Assembly (NCBI GenBank): GCA_914767885.1
Contig: CAJZBQ010000024.1
Coordinates: forward strand, 1-64,000
DNA from: Blepharisma stoltei
Lineage: Eukaryota > Ciliophora > Heterotrichea > Heterotrichida > Blepharismidae
DNA length: 64,000 nucleotides
Reading direction: 5' to 3'
The notes under the pieces: model-generated
The model's input: the letters and a program-made list of their open reading frames with translations, nothing else
Told to the model about the DNA's origin: nothing
Databases searched by the model: none
Program-made: the position numbers and the translations under genes
Shown: piece after piece, positions 12,560 through 23,344 of the stretch
How the letters are laid out: the number at the start of each line of letters is the position of its first letter
Position numbering within the stretch: position 1 is the first letter of the stretch

Positions 12560-12835
12560 TGGAAGAGGGAATTCCAGAAAACCAAGGAGAAAACCCAGAA
12601 GAAACCCCAGAAGAAACCCCAGAAGAAAACCCAGAAGAAAACCCAGAAGAAACCCCAGAAGAAAATCCAGAAGAAAACCCAGAAGAAAATCCAGAAGAGG
12701 ACCCAGAAGAAAACTCAGAAGAGAGCCCAGAAGAAAACCCAGAAGAAAAATCAGAAGAAAAACCAGAAGAAAACCCAGAAGAAAACTTAGAAGAAAACCC
12801 AGAAGAATACCCAGAAGAAAACCCAGAGGTACCCA
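12560..12835. repeat. Minisatellite encoding Pro-Glu-Glu repeats
   Basis: Tandem 12-15-bp units of the GAAGAAAACCCA type encode about 20 repeats of (N/T/S)PEE. It is low complexity and open in all three plus-strand frames, so frames other than the acidic one are shadows. Confidence 0.85.
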
Positions 12836-13034
12836 GAGGAAAACCCAGAGGAAAATCCAGAAGAAATTGAAGAAATCGCTGGGAAAGTTGCAGAAATCCC
12901 TGAAGAAATTGAAGAAGAAACCCCTGGAAAAGCTAAAGGAAGACCTGTAGGGACTGAGGTTACTTGTACAAACCCCTGAAGAAGCTGAAAGTGAAGGAAA
13001 AAAGGCCTTAAGGCCTATCGGCGGCTTTTCTGCA

Positions 13035-13468
13035 CTAAATAAACCCTAAACCCCCCTAACCTATCTATCTTTTTGTAAAATAAATTAAATGATACGTTTT
13101 GACTTTCATAATGATTAATTAATGTAAATTTAGAAAATTAACTTTTATAAAGCTAAGATGAAAAATTAATTAAAAATATAATGATTTTTGTTATCAAATA
13201 ATTTTTGGGTGAATGATAACGAAGAGAAGATTGAGTTAATGCAGGTGTATTATATTTCATCTTCAATCAAAATTACAAATGAAAGTAAACGGATTTAAAA
13301 TATTATTTCTGAAATATCTATAAAATACATACAAAAATTTAATCGGAATTTTTTATTTAGGATTTACTAAAAAATATACTTGTATAGATAAATCAACTTA
13401 TATTAATATATTTGTAAAATAATATCTATATTCTATAGTTTTTCATATTTTAATTAAAATTTAATTTA
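13035..13468. other. AT-rich intergenic region
   Basis: About 430 bp with no open frame of note. TAAACCCTAAACCCCCCTAA at 13037 onward resembles telomere sequence by chance only; it is a single imperfect stretch. Confidence 0.5.
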
Positions 13469-13470
13469 TT

Positions 13471-14035
13471 ATCTCCCCCCCCCATCCTTGATCGAACAAC
13501 TCGCCGTCGTTCGATCAAGGATGGAGGTAAAAAAAAAAAAATTTTTTATATATAAAATAGAAAATATATAATATTTTTTTTTTATTTACTTTAAATAAGA
13601 GTGTTAAGAGGATTTAATAATTATTTTTACAGCAAAAAATTGAATTATTTTCATAAAAATACCAATATTTAATATTTTGATTTATTAGTTACCCCTTTAA
13701 ACTGTATAAATTTTAATTTATTCCTTATTAAATAAATTTGTATTTTTTAATTTTAAAGAATCTCTATTTTTTAGATTATTGAGTTTTTAAGCCCAGGTTG
13801 ATGACTAAATCACTTCGGATAGTTGATTCCGAAGCTTTCTGCCGTCTCAAAGTCTCTGAAAACAACTTCATTATGCACATCTTCCCAAGCTTTTGATAAC
13901 AAATATATTTTTTATATATATAAAATTTTGCATGATATGGAAATCGTTCGATCAAGGATGGGGGCTAGTTTTACCAATTTTTAGGAATTTTTACAGTCAA
14001 TCGTTCGATCAAGGTAGGGGGTGGAAGTAAGAATA
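13471..14035 (+). mobile_element. Family B inverted-repeat element
   Basis: The left end is a hairpin (CATCCTTGATCGAAC / GTTCGATCAAGGATG around a CGCCGTC loop). The right end carries two direct copies of ATCGTTCGATCAAGG about 50 bp apart and closes with GGTGGAAGTAA. A GC-richer core (13790-13905) is conserved in the second copy at 43245-43815, which lies in the opposite orientation. Read on the minus strand, the core has an open frame containing SKAWED, FRDFET and PKWFSHQ with TGA as Trp. It is likely a non-autonomous DNA transposon or IES. Confidence 0.8.
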
Positions 14036-14779
14036 ATTAGTTAAAGATAATTAAAGCGAAACAATTGCTTCATTGCTACTTGATTTGTTGACTTTCCACA
14101 AAAATATTTTCAAATTACACACACAAAACAAGAGCAAATATCCTGAGTTTGTAATATGCTAGTCATAATTAAATTATGGATGTTCAAAGGATGTACCTGG
14201 TAACCTTTTTCAACAAAGACTAACCAAGCTGGTAACAACCGGTGAAGTTGATCTATGAATTTTGTTCAGGAGAACATCTGATTTCTCACAATACCTTGAA
14301 ACTGATTCCATACAGTAAGGAGAATAGGTTAACGGTAAGGCTAAACTTTTTGTAAGAGATTCTAAATATTTTAAATGCTCTTTGGTGCTGGATGAGATTC
14401 CATTGTAGCACAACATTAGAAGAGAGCCTTGATTATGGATTTTCCTTGTCAGATATTTTGATCCCACATGTGATAGGCAGGGTGAGATTTCGGTCTGGCC
14501 CCTGGTAGTAAGTCAAGGTGACCACCCGATAAACGCTAAAACCAGGGTTATTTTAGATCAATATGAAGGATTTAATGCGTTCATGCCTATCCAACAGAAT
14601 TCAAACTTAATTATCTATATAATCTTTAATATGCCAGCCCAGGGATTTATAATCATCGTTTTCATCGATATTATACCAGACAGCACACTAATCTATAAGT
14701 TCTCTTGCCGCATTACACCTTTTGGCGTAGCTGCATTCTGTATATAATCTCATATTTGATTAATAAATTAAATTGCATT
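14036..14779. other. Intergenic region, less AT-rich, no recognisable gene
   Basis: Parts (14200-14720) are less AT-rich than the surroundings and hold a minus-strand open frame at 14210-14467 without domain similarity that I can see. The composition resembles the short GC-richer insertions elsewhere in the window, but I found no flanking direct repeat. Confidence 0.35.
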
Positions 14780-17345
14780 ATGGATCAGCTTATAGCTAAA
14801 GATCATAGGTACTGACTAAAAGAAGGGAATAAACTGTATGACAAAAATTTGTTAAAAGAAGCAATAGAATGCTATGACGAAGCAATTAAGCTTAAACCTA
14901 ATTACGCTCCTGCCTACCAGGAAAAAGGCAGTGCTCTTGATGATTTAGGCAGAAGTGTTGAAGCAATAGACTGTCTTAATGAAGCAATCAAGCTTAAGCC
15001 TAATTATACTACTGCATACATCAATAAAGCCTATACACTTCATCATTTATGCAAAAATCTTGAAGCAATAAAATGCTGAAATAAAGCAATTAAACTCAAG
15101 CCTGATGATGCTCATGTACACTATAATAAAGGAGTCGCTCTTAAGGATTTAGACAGGAAGCTTGAAGCAATCGAATGCTATAGTGAAGCAATCAAACTTC
15201 AGCCTGATCATGCTAACGCTCACTATAATAAAGGCTCTGCTCTTTTGGATTTGGAAAGATATGTTGAAGCAATAGATTGCTATAATGAAGTCATCAAACT
15301 CGACCCCACCGATGCTTCTTCTTACTATAATAAAGCTATTGCTCTTAAGCAAATTGATCGAAAACTCGAAGCAATAGAGTATTTTAATCAAGCGATCAAA
15401 TTCAGACCTGCTTATGCTAAAGCTTTCTATAATAAAGGTTTAGTTCTCTCTGACTTAGGCAGGAATCCAGAAGCAATAGAATGCTATAATGAAGCGATCA
15501 AGCTTATTCCAGACGATGCATCAATTTATTATGCCAAAGCACTTGCTTTTCGTAATTTAGGCAGACAGCTTGAAGCCATAGAATTTTATAATGAGGCGAT
15601 AAAACTAAAGCCTTATTACTCTGAAGCTTACTTTAATAAAGGAAATGATCTGACTCCCCCCTTTATTATTGGAACAAAATATAGGTAAAATTTCCACTTT
15701 TTTGATAAATTAGCCCCCTTTAAATTGGAACAAAATTTAATTTTATAATAAAAAATTTTATATATAAAAATAATAATTTTTATGTAAAACGTTTTGATAT
15801 GAGTTAAATGTTTCTTCTTAACTAAAATTAAAAATTTAGTTATATCTTGCTCTTGTTTAAAGAAGAGAGTATAAAGAGCATCTTATTTAAATAAATTTAT
15901 TATCCTTAATTGATAAATTTTTAAAATAAATTATTTTTTTTTTCAAAAAATTTTGTTTTTTTGATAAAAAAATGATATTTTTTATTTAAATAATTTTGAT
16001 ATAAATTCAATGCGGATTCTTTACAAAAATGCAAAATTTACTTATCCCTCGCTTTTATTTTAAAAGAATAGAGTATAAATAACATCTTATTTAAACAAAA
16101 TTAGCACTTTGATCGATAATTTGTTTTAATTTTTTTTTTATCAATAAAAATAATAATTTTTGTGTAAATAGTTTTGATACCAATTAATAGTGGCGTATTA
16201 ACTAATAATAAAAAATTAGTTACATCTTGCTTAGTTTTAAAGGAAAAAGAATAAATAGCATTTTATTAAGCAAATTTATTAATCTAATTCGATAAATTTT
16301 TGAAATTGTTTTTTTTTAAAGTTTTATATAAATTTTTTTATAAAAAATTTTATATTTATTTTAAAAAAATTTTCTTAACCCCCTTTAAATTGGACAAAAA
16401 ATTTTTGTTCAAATTTAAAGGGGGGGAGTGAGTGATTTAAAAAGATATTTAGAAGCAATAGAGTGTTATAACGAAGTATTAAAACTTAAACCTGACCAAA
16501 CTTCTGCGTATTATAATAAAGGCTTGTCTCTTTGCGACTTAGACAGATATATTGAAGCAATAGAATGCTTTGACGAGGCGATTAGACTTAGGCCTGGCTA
16601 TGCTAAAGCTTACAATAGTAAAGGAACTGCTCTTGATACTTTAGGCAGGGTTGCTGAAGCAATAGAGTTTTATAATAGAGCTATTGAATTCAAGCCTGAC
16701 TATGCTATGGCGTATAATAATAAAGGCCTAGCTCTTAAAGCTTTAGGCAGGAGTGAGGAAGCAATAGAATGTTTTACTGAAGCGATCGAACTCATGCCTG
16801 ACAATCATCTATACTTCTCTGATCGCGGAGCATTGCTCAATGATCTAGGGCGAAAAAAAGAAGCTCAACTGGATTTTGATAAAGCAAAAATTTTGATGCA
16901 AGAAGAGCAAGCAAGAAAAAATAATAATATCGCTAAAGGAAGTGTTGCAAAAGTAAATACTGCTTTTAGCAATAGCATACCTGAAAAAATTTCAAAAAGG
17001 AAGACAAAAAATAGAAAAGCTAAAGCAAAGTCAACAATTGCCAAGCGCATAAATAAGAAGGGAAGAAATAAGTCAGAAACTTTCGCCCTGTACATTTACA
17101 GAGTCCTTAAGCAAGTTCATCCAAACATTGGGATATCAAAAAGATCAATGAGCATTATGAATTCATTTATCAAAGATATTTTCGAAAGAATCTGCTTCGA
17201 AGCAAGAAATCTTGCTATATATGAAAAGAAAAGAACTCTCAGCAGCAGAGAAATCCAATCTTCTGTAAAATTGATACTCCCTGGTGAACTTGCGAAGCAT
17301 GCTCTCAGTGAAGGAAACAAGGCATGCACTAAATTTGCATCATAA
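14780..17345 (+). CDS. TPR-array protein fused to a histone H2B domain (split by a 778-bp IES)
   Basis: ATG 14780 ([15 protein letters not shown] as Trp) opens about twelve TPR units of the [20 protein letters not shown] type. The frame is interrupted at 15651-16428; removing that element joins KGNDL to [16 protein letters not shown] in frame, giving 595 codons. After the last TPR (about residue 435), a Lys/Arg-rich linker ([13 protein letters not shown]) leads into a complete H2B histone fold at about 504-595: [51 protein letters not shown], ending TKFAS. The linker looks like a histone tail. TPR and H2B lie in one uninterrupted ORF, so the fusion does not depend on the IES call. The fusion suggests chromatin or histone-chaperone-like binding (inference). 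I know of no family with this arrangement. Confidence 0.9.
15651..16428. mobile_element. Family C element, IES inside the TPR-H2B gene
   Basis: Bounded by TGA direct repeats (15651-15653 and 16429-16431) with ends TGACTCCCCCCTTTA and GGGGGGGAGTGA. The left side has two direct copies of CCCCCTTTA...GGAACAAAA; the right side is a hairpin of CCCCCTTTAAATT...TTTGTTC. Removing one TGA plus the insert (778 bp) restores the TPR frame exactly. The interior holds three degenerate tandem units of about 200 bp, each with a GATATNANTT start, a TTGCT/CTCGCT block and an AGAGTATAAATA/GAATAAATAGCAT block. Confidence 0.88.
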
Positions 17346-18135
17346 TTTAATTGAGCTCAATAATTTACTTGAGCTTTATATGTCTCATTTGCTAATCCTA
17401 AAATAATTCTATACTAAATAAAATCTTCTTTTATTTCCCTTATTGAAATGGATTAAGAAGAAGAAAAATAGCCAAAACAAAGTATTTCTCTTTATATTGA
17501 TAATAATGATAGCACGCTAATCAAATAATAGTGAACAACTAGGAAATTTTTTATATGCATGATTACGCTATTTTATAATTAATTGCTATAAATTGCATAT
17601 CTAATAAGAACTTTTATAATTAATTGCATAGTTAATTATTACTAACTTCGAAAAATATAAAATTTTTTCTTTCATATCAGGGGGATTAGAGCATCTTACT
17701 CCCCTCCATGAGCGAGTGAAGTCATAGGAAAAATATGAAAAAAAGTAAAAATTTTTTAATGATAAAATTTTAAAACAGAATTTATTTTAAAACATAAATG
17801 TTGCAAACTAAATTAATTATTCCTTTCAAATTATATTTTAAATTCTTTAAAAAAATATTTATGACGACGAGACTTTGTTCATCTAAAGTATCTATAAGCA
17901 TTATTTGTGTATAAGCAATTTAATTGTTTATTAATCATTAACAAAGATAATGTGTTAATAAATACTAAATCTAAAAGCTCTTATATTAATATTTTATTCA
18001 TTTTATGATTATGAGCCTATAATGCAAAGTTAATTTATTGATATCAGAGTTTAAGAATCGGATTTAATTTTTTTTATACTTTATTTAAGTTTGTATTTTA
18101 ATTTCAATTTAAAATTAGCTATCCAGTAATAATCT
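17346..18135. other. AT-rich intergenic region with an element remnant
   Basis: There are no coding features. A degraded family A element begins at TTACTCCCCTCCATGAGCGA (about 17697) and fades out near 17895. Confidence 0.5.
17697..17895 (+). mobile_element. Family A element, degraded left part
   Basis: Starts TTACTCCCCTCCATGAGCGA, followed by the family A interior (AAACATAAATGTTGCAAAC, TTAATTATTCCTTTC). A weak right-end remnant, ACTTTGTTCATCT, lies at about 17874. It lies between genes. Confidence 0.5.
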
Positions 18136-19400
18136 TTATATAAAAGATATATCTTCATTGTTAGCCGAAGTCCATCCTAATTTTAAGTTCACTATCAACT
18201 TTTCATTTTTCTCTTTTATTATTCTTTCGTTATATTCTTTGATCGTATCATCTATACTTCATAATTGAAATGATTCAGCTGGAATAATAGAAATTAAATA
18301 TTTCCCACATGGTGCCCAAATTATTCCTTCAATTCATTCAAAAATCCTTCCAGTTTTAGCTATTTGAATTCCTTTCTTTATATCTCATATAATAATTTCA
18401 TTCCTGTCAGTGCTGGCTAACTTCTCATTTGATAAATGAAAAATTTCGAAACAATGAAAATTTTTATATTAAACTTTTTTTTCCATATAAAATACGAAAT
18501 ACAGACTATAGTATGCAATATATTAAGATTCATTAATATCAAAGATTGGCAGTTTAGATTTGAGGTGTCAGTGGAGAGGGTTTCATGCGTGACTATATGA
18601 TAATCGTCCTATCAAAGGGGCTAATTTCTAATTTTATGTAATTTCTAATGAGTCAGTAGATCAATGACAAGGGAGTAGGTAATTTTCGCAGGTTGAAAAG
18701 CAAATTTTCGTATATAAATAATTTTTTGAGTTTTCATTATAAAGCAGTTTCTTTACTCCCTCTTTAAGAGTACAAGAATTTTTAATTCACTCTTAGAAAG
18801 GGGCTAATTTTTTATTTTAAAAACTCTATATAAATATATATATTATAAAAAAAAATTATATTAAAATTCTTTGAATAATGTTTTTTTTTTGCTTGGAGTT
18901 AAGTTTTTTTCTTTTCAGTTAAAAAGATATATTGCCGAATTATTTAGAACATTTGGAAAGCCTAATCAATTACCGCTGCTCGATCCAATCATTTCATTTC
19001 TTAGATTTCTGATTTTATAAATTTTGCAGTCAGCAACATTACTACTTTTCCTATCTCAAATAACTAAAGACTCATAAGAAGTATAAAATATAAACATATC
19101 ATTCACAAATGACGAAAAATAAATTTTGAAATCTTCATCTTCGCCATCATTTATTTCTAAAAATTGAATTAAGCCTCCTGAGTCTATACTAAATAGATAA
19201 AAATTTTCTTGCCTGGAAATAACACAAATTTCCCTTAAACACTGAGAAATTTTAACTTTGACACGGCTTTTGTAGATTTAAGAGATACAAGGTGCATAGG
19301 ATAAAGAAAACCAATATTTCAATAAAAAAAAAATTCACCGTTTCACATCGATGAGAAATCGTTAATTATTCCAAGTAAGTTATAATAAGGAGTAAAAAAC
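18136..19400 (-). CDS. WD40-repeat protein, interrupted by two IESs (possibly with one frameshift)
   Basis: Reading leftward, WD blades appear with TGA as the blade Trp: ESLVIWDRKSSN, NEIIIWDIKKG, SFQLWSIDDT, ending DISFI-TAA at 18136. Removing 18753-18898 (TTA repeats) joins NWKEKN to LKKLLYNENSKNYL, and removing 18467-18634 joins SLEIT to YKNFHCFEIFHLS, both in frame. Upstream, near 19245-19260, a one-base shift separates AVSKLKF from QCLREICV, and no start codon is clear; a further element or decay upstream is possible. It looks like a paralogue of the C-terminal half of the next gene. WD propellers are scaffolds; no specific role is evident. Confidence 0.65.
18467..18634. other. TA-bounded IES in the WD40 gene
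   Basis: A 168-bp insert with TA at both ends; one end carries GGGGCTAATTTCTA. Its removal joins codons ACA-TAT in frame, whereas the insert itself adds TAA stops. The ends are less regular than family A. Confidence 0.55.
18753..18901. mobile_element. Short IES with hairpin end in the WD40 gene
   Basis: Flanked by TTA repeats (18753-18755, 18899-18901). The left end is a hairpin (CTCTTTAAGAGTACAAGAAT / ATTCACTCTTAGAAAGGGG) with the CTCCC start shared by families A-C; the right end is GGAGTTA. Excision of 146 bp keeps the WD frame open. Confidence 0.65.
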
Positions 19401-19847
19401 TATTAAATTTAACGGTAAAAGCAATTTTAAGCTCCTGAAAAAAATTGTAGCTGCGTAAACTATAATACTGTTAAGTCGGTAAAATACGCAACTTATATGC
19501 GCTCGAAATAAGTGCTGACTACATCATATAATATCAAAATGACGCTATAAGTAGCTTGCAAATTCATTTGGAGTATATTAAAAATAAATAAAAGCTTCTC
19601 TTAATAAAAAAAGAGAATTGCTATGTCAATAAATAAAAAAAGCTGTCTCAGAAAAAACGATTTTAATATTTTTAATATATTTTATTAGTCACTGAAAGAA
19701 CTAAAATAAGTATTAATTACATTAAATAATGTTACTATCTGTGTGCAAAGAAGCTCATAAAATAGGCAATCTTCCTCCAAAAGCATTTAATAGCAAAATT
19801 TTAAATAAATTTCTTAAAAAGTAAGTTTTTTTTTTATAGAGATCTGT
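19401..19847. other. AT-rich intergenic region
   Basis: About 450 bp. No gene or repeat family is recognised. A short minus-strand frame near 19790 could belong to the start of the WD40 gene but cannot be linked to it. Confidence 0.4.
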
Positions 19848-22129
19848 TTAGAGATACATGCCCATCTTGCATCCTTTAAAGAGCCCTTTGACACAATCAA
19901 TACTTGTTTGAACAGTCTTTATAATCTTTCCTTCTTTTACATCAATAATCTTTATCGTATCCATAATTCCTGATTGGCTTATTTCCGTACCTATGCATGC
20001 AATTAAATTTCCAGAGAGTTCATAATGCCTTGCATTAAATTTAGAAACATCATAATCAATTCACCAGTTTCTCTGCTTTGCATTTCACAATTTTATTTTC
20101 CCATAATAAGCTGAAAAAATGACAAGCATTTGCCCACAAGCAGTAATATTTGATGAAACTGAATTAAATGCATCATTTTCATTGAAGTCTAGCTTTAAAT
20201 TATAATGCAAGTTTTTAAAAGGTTTGCTTGCTTTGCATCCTGATATAATTCCTGAATCATATACCCTTCCCATTATTTTATTATTTTTATATGGTAAATT
20301 ACCATTTCTAAAGTATAATATTGCCATACGCTGATTTTCGATTTCAATCAGCCCGAATTTTTGAGGAGAAAAAATAAGTAAGTATTTGCCACTTGAGGGT
20401 ATGGTGCAATAGCTCATTTGAACAGCTTTAAATTGTAAAAAGGGCTCTTCTTTTTCAATGTTTCACATTTGGTACATATAGTTATTTTTTTCAATTATAA
20501 GAAATTTCCCTTGTAATGAGAAGGGTCTTCCTGATGAAATTGTAATATTTTTATATAATGATATTGACTTTGTCGATCAAATTGTGATCTTCCCAACTGC
20601 GCTTCATAAAAGGTAATTAGAGCATGATGAAAAAATGATTCTATCTAAAAGCAAACCATGGAAAATAAGTATTTTTTCAATGAGCTGCAGAGAAGGCAGT
20701 TTTTTTATAAAAATGTAATCTGTATAGTAATATGCAAGCATTTCTTCATTGATTGCTAATATTTTGGATGGAATTGGTGAGGACTCAATATTTAATTTAT
20801 TGACAGTATTTCTATTAAAATCCCACACTCTGACTTCTGAGTTAAATGAGTCTCTTATGTTTATAAAAATCAAATTTGAGTCATAAGAGAACTTTGTAAC
20901 AGTTTCGTAGCTCTTCTGAACCCATAGCCCAAGAGTGATGACTTGTTCCATTGTCAACATAGAAAATAATTTAAAATTTTTTACGTATAACTCATCCTCG
21001 TCATCTAATTTCTCTGGCTCGCTAATTGTAACAAAATATTTGCTGCATTTGGAAACTATTACCTCAGAAATTTTTTCTGATGATGAAAGGAATAATGCTT
21101 CGAAAGGAGCCTGGCTCTGGATCTTGGAATTGCTAAAATTGGATGAAGCAATTAACGATGGAAGAAAGTCAGTGTAAGATAAATCACAATTAGAAAAGTC
21201 AGTATAAATAAAAGCTCCACGAGTTAAATCAGCAAATGGAATTTTGATCCCTTGCAAAAACCTGCAATTAAATGAGAATCCTATCAATTTTAACATTGTT
21301 GCAGCATTGCTAGAGGCCAAAGAAATATCATCGTGCTCTCTTGATAAGAGCATGATTTTATATAAGCTGTCTTGAAGCTCTTCTGACGAAAAGCATTGAA
21401 GATGCATGGTGATGTTTCTTAAATCTGACAAGTTTATTTGGTTAAAATAAGATTTCTTAAACGCATGAATTGTTTTCCAGTTTTTTAAGTCCGAAACAAT
21501 CTTTTTTGCTAGCTTAATGTCAATTAGAGTTGTTGGTATTGCGCAAGTTGATAGATTGAGCTCCTGATTTGATGGGCAATTGTGATATTTATTTTTAAAG
21601 GGGCTCATGTCAAACGACCGTGGATTTTTGACACTGTGCATTTCATCGAAATCCATTTGGTCGAAAATTTTTGATAGTGCGGACATTTGGCCGAAAATTA
21701 AGGTTTTTTCGGTCAAATGTCTCACTATCAAAAATTTTCGATCAATTTTCGGCCAAAATTTTTCAGTGAAAAGGACACTATCAAAAGGCAAAGTCATTTG
21801 ACCTGCACCCTTTTAAAGGTACCGATCATAAGATTTTTTGGGGTTTTTTCCTTCAGGTCTTTTAAATTGTTTTGGCTGCTTATTATTATTTTTTCAGTAG
21901 AATTGGAATTTCTTTTCTTGAGGGTATGGTTTAGATTTGAAATAGTTTGCAATGCATTTTCGAAGATCTTGATTTTATTGATAATCGGCAAAATTTTTTG
22001 CTTTTCATTAGGGCATAGCAGTTTTTTGAAACAAATGTTTTGGAGTCAGCAGTTTTTTGCGAAAACTCTTTGATTCAGCGTAATTTCAAAGTTGAACTCT
22101 TTTAAACACTTTTTCGTCTCTTCTTTCAT
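19848..22129 (-). CDS. Pentapeptide-repeat plus WD40 propeller protein (one IES)
   Basis: ATG at 22129 (MKEETKKCLKEFNFE) runs leftward to TAA 19848-19850; after removal of 21596-21813 the gene is 688 codons with no other break. Several TGA codons are Trp, including at blade ends (KITIWS, MWNIEK, KIKLWN). The N-terminal about 200 residues are helical; a pentapeptide-like block follows (FADLTRGAFIYTDFSNCDLS), then a WD40 propeller to the end. The arrangement resembles ciliate pentapeptide/WD proteins of unknown role; the propeller suggests protein binding. The IES sits between KNLMIGTFK and NKYHNCPS. The 3'-neighbouring WD40 gene is probably a diverged partial duplicate. Confidence 0.85.
21596..21815. 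mobile_element. Family E IES with long terminal inverted repeats
   Basis: TA-bounded; the ends TTTAAAGGGGCTCATGTCAA and (reverse) TTTAAAAGGGTGCAGGTCAA form inverted repeats of about 45 bp, and the interior contains a further inverted pair (TTTGGTCGAAAATTTTTGAT / ATCAAAAATTTTCGATC). Removing 218 bp joins ACC-TTT-A to AA-AAT-AAA in frame in the pentapeptide/WD40 gene. Confidence 0.85.
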
Positions 22130-22353
22130 GAATTATAAAAAGAATAGTTTTTAAGATTTTTTATCATACTTAAATTCTTATTTCCACTGCTTAAGATTTT
22201 ATGTTTTTATTGTTGCAGAAATTGAAGTAACAAAATTTAGCAAGAGCCATAATAATTTCTTATCATTTTTTATTCTCGTCAACGCTAATATCTATTTATT
22301 ACTTAAATTAATTTAAATTTTAAAAGAAAAGATATGATTCGGCAAAAAATTCT

Positions 22354-22548
22354 TACTCCCCCTCAGTGACAAATAAAACCATTGAAAAATCTATATTTTT
22401 TTGGGTAAAAACCCACCATATGTGTGAATTTTTTAATATAAGAGTTTTTATGAAAAGATATTTTACTATATATGATAATTATAATGAAATCTAGCTGACT
22501 CTTTTTAATTTTTAACAGCTTGCATTTTTAAAAATAAATTTTACAGAT
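22354..22548 (+). mobile_element. Family A element, 3'-truncated
   Basis: Starts TTACTCCCCCTCAGTGACAA and follows the family A left half through TGATAATTATAATGAAATCT and AACAGCTTGCATTTT, then stops at a junction with unrelated sequence at about 22548. Confidence 0.7.
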
Positions 22549-22990
22549 TGGTTTAGTGGCGTGCTTGCCCTTTAAAACTCTAGGTCCTAATCTCATAGAA
22601 AAAGAAATCTGGACGAAAGAAAGAATCCCGCTGCACTTCTAAATATTTATAAATTGGCAGTATAAAAATTTTGTCTTTACTCTTTTCCAAATAAGCTCTA
22701 AGCTCGGATTTTTATAGCAAATAAGTATGAAAATTAGAAAGAAAATAGACTTCTGCTCCTGCAAATTCACTCAATGCCCATTAGTAAAATCATAATTGCA
22801 CAAATTTTTAGTCCATTCAAGCTTGATCCAGGTGATAAAATCTTGGGTTCGTACTAATTTGGCTTTAATTTTGCAACGCTGACTATCCCCTTAAGAGCTA
22901 GCCAATCCTATTAAATTGAACACACTTGCATAAAAATTAATTATATTATAAATTAATGTGAATTTAAAAATAAAATTAACACCTTTAGCT

Positions 22991-23344
22991 TACTCCCACC
23001 CTCCGTGAGCGAACAAAACATTAGAAAAATCCCTATTTTTTGCCCAAAAGCTCACCCTCCGTGAGCGAACAAAAATTGTTTTAATATAAAATTTTTTATG
23101 AAAAAAAAAATTGGTATATAAATGATAATTATTATACCGAAATCTCTAGCTAATTCTAATTAGTTTAAACAGCCTAAGTTTAAAAATATAAATTTTGCAA
23201 ATTAAATTAATTTTTGCTTCTCAATTTTTACAAAGGAATTTTTTTAAATTTTGAAAAAAAATTAACCCCCCCTTTGTGAGCGAACAAAATTGTTTTGTTC
23301 ACTCACGGAGGGGGAAGTGAGTCGCTCTTAAAGGGTGGGAGTGA
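22991..23344 (+). mobile_element. Family A element, near full length
   Basis: The left end has two direct copies of CCTCCGTGAGCGAACAAAA. The right end is a hairpin of TTTGTGAGCGAACAAAATTG / TTGTTCACTCACGGAGGGGG. It is followed by a second weak end AAGGGTGGGAGTGA. It lies between genes. Confidence 0.85.

Larger units (their letters stand above)
12149..12979 (+). pseudogene. UBA-domain protein with acidic Pro-Glu-Glu repeat tail, frame broken by a 22-bp repeat
   Basis: ATG 12149 starts an acidic region (about 70 residues rich in D, E and M), then a UBA-like motif: LGKLGFSREVAGKAWSMCGG, then NVEHALRLLL in another frame. UBA domains bind ubiquitin. Between the halves, a 22-bp unit occurs three times (12426-12491); removing two units (44 bp) fuses the frames. 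Downstream, 12560-12830 is a minisatellite encoding NPEE/TPEE repeats. At about 12828 (CCAGAGGTACCC) a second shift occurs, after which frame EENPEEIEEIAGKV continues to about 12979. The gene as assembled cannot give one product. It may be a decaying gene, a length-variable locus, or an assembly artefact in repeats. Confidence 0.6.

Noticed and set aside
12286-12950. Open frames opposite to and overlapping the UBA/Glu-rich gene, including a strongly basic Arg-Pro-rich frame
   Set aside because: They arise from the 12-15-bp minisatellite, which is open in several frames; only the acidic frame continues the UBA domain.
13037-13060. Interstitial telomere-like sequence (AAACCCTAAACCCCCC)
   Set aside because: A single imperfect stretch without octamer periodicity; probably chance.
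22549-22920. A tRNA-derived SINE based on GGGTTCGTACT
   Set aside because: Only a weak B-box match, no A-box at proper spacing and no flanking direct repeats.
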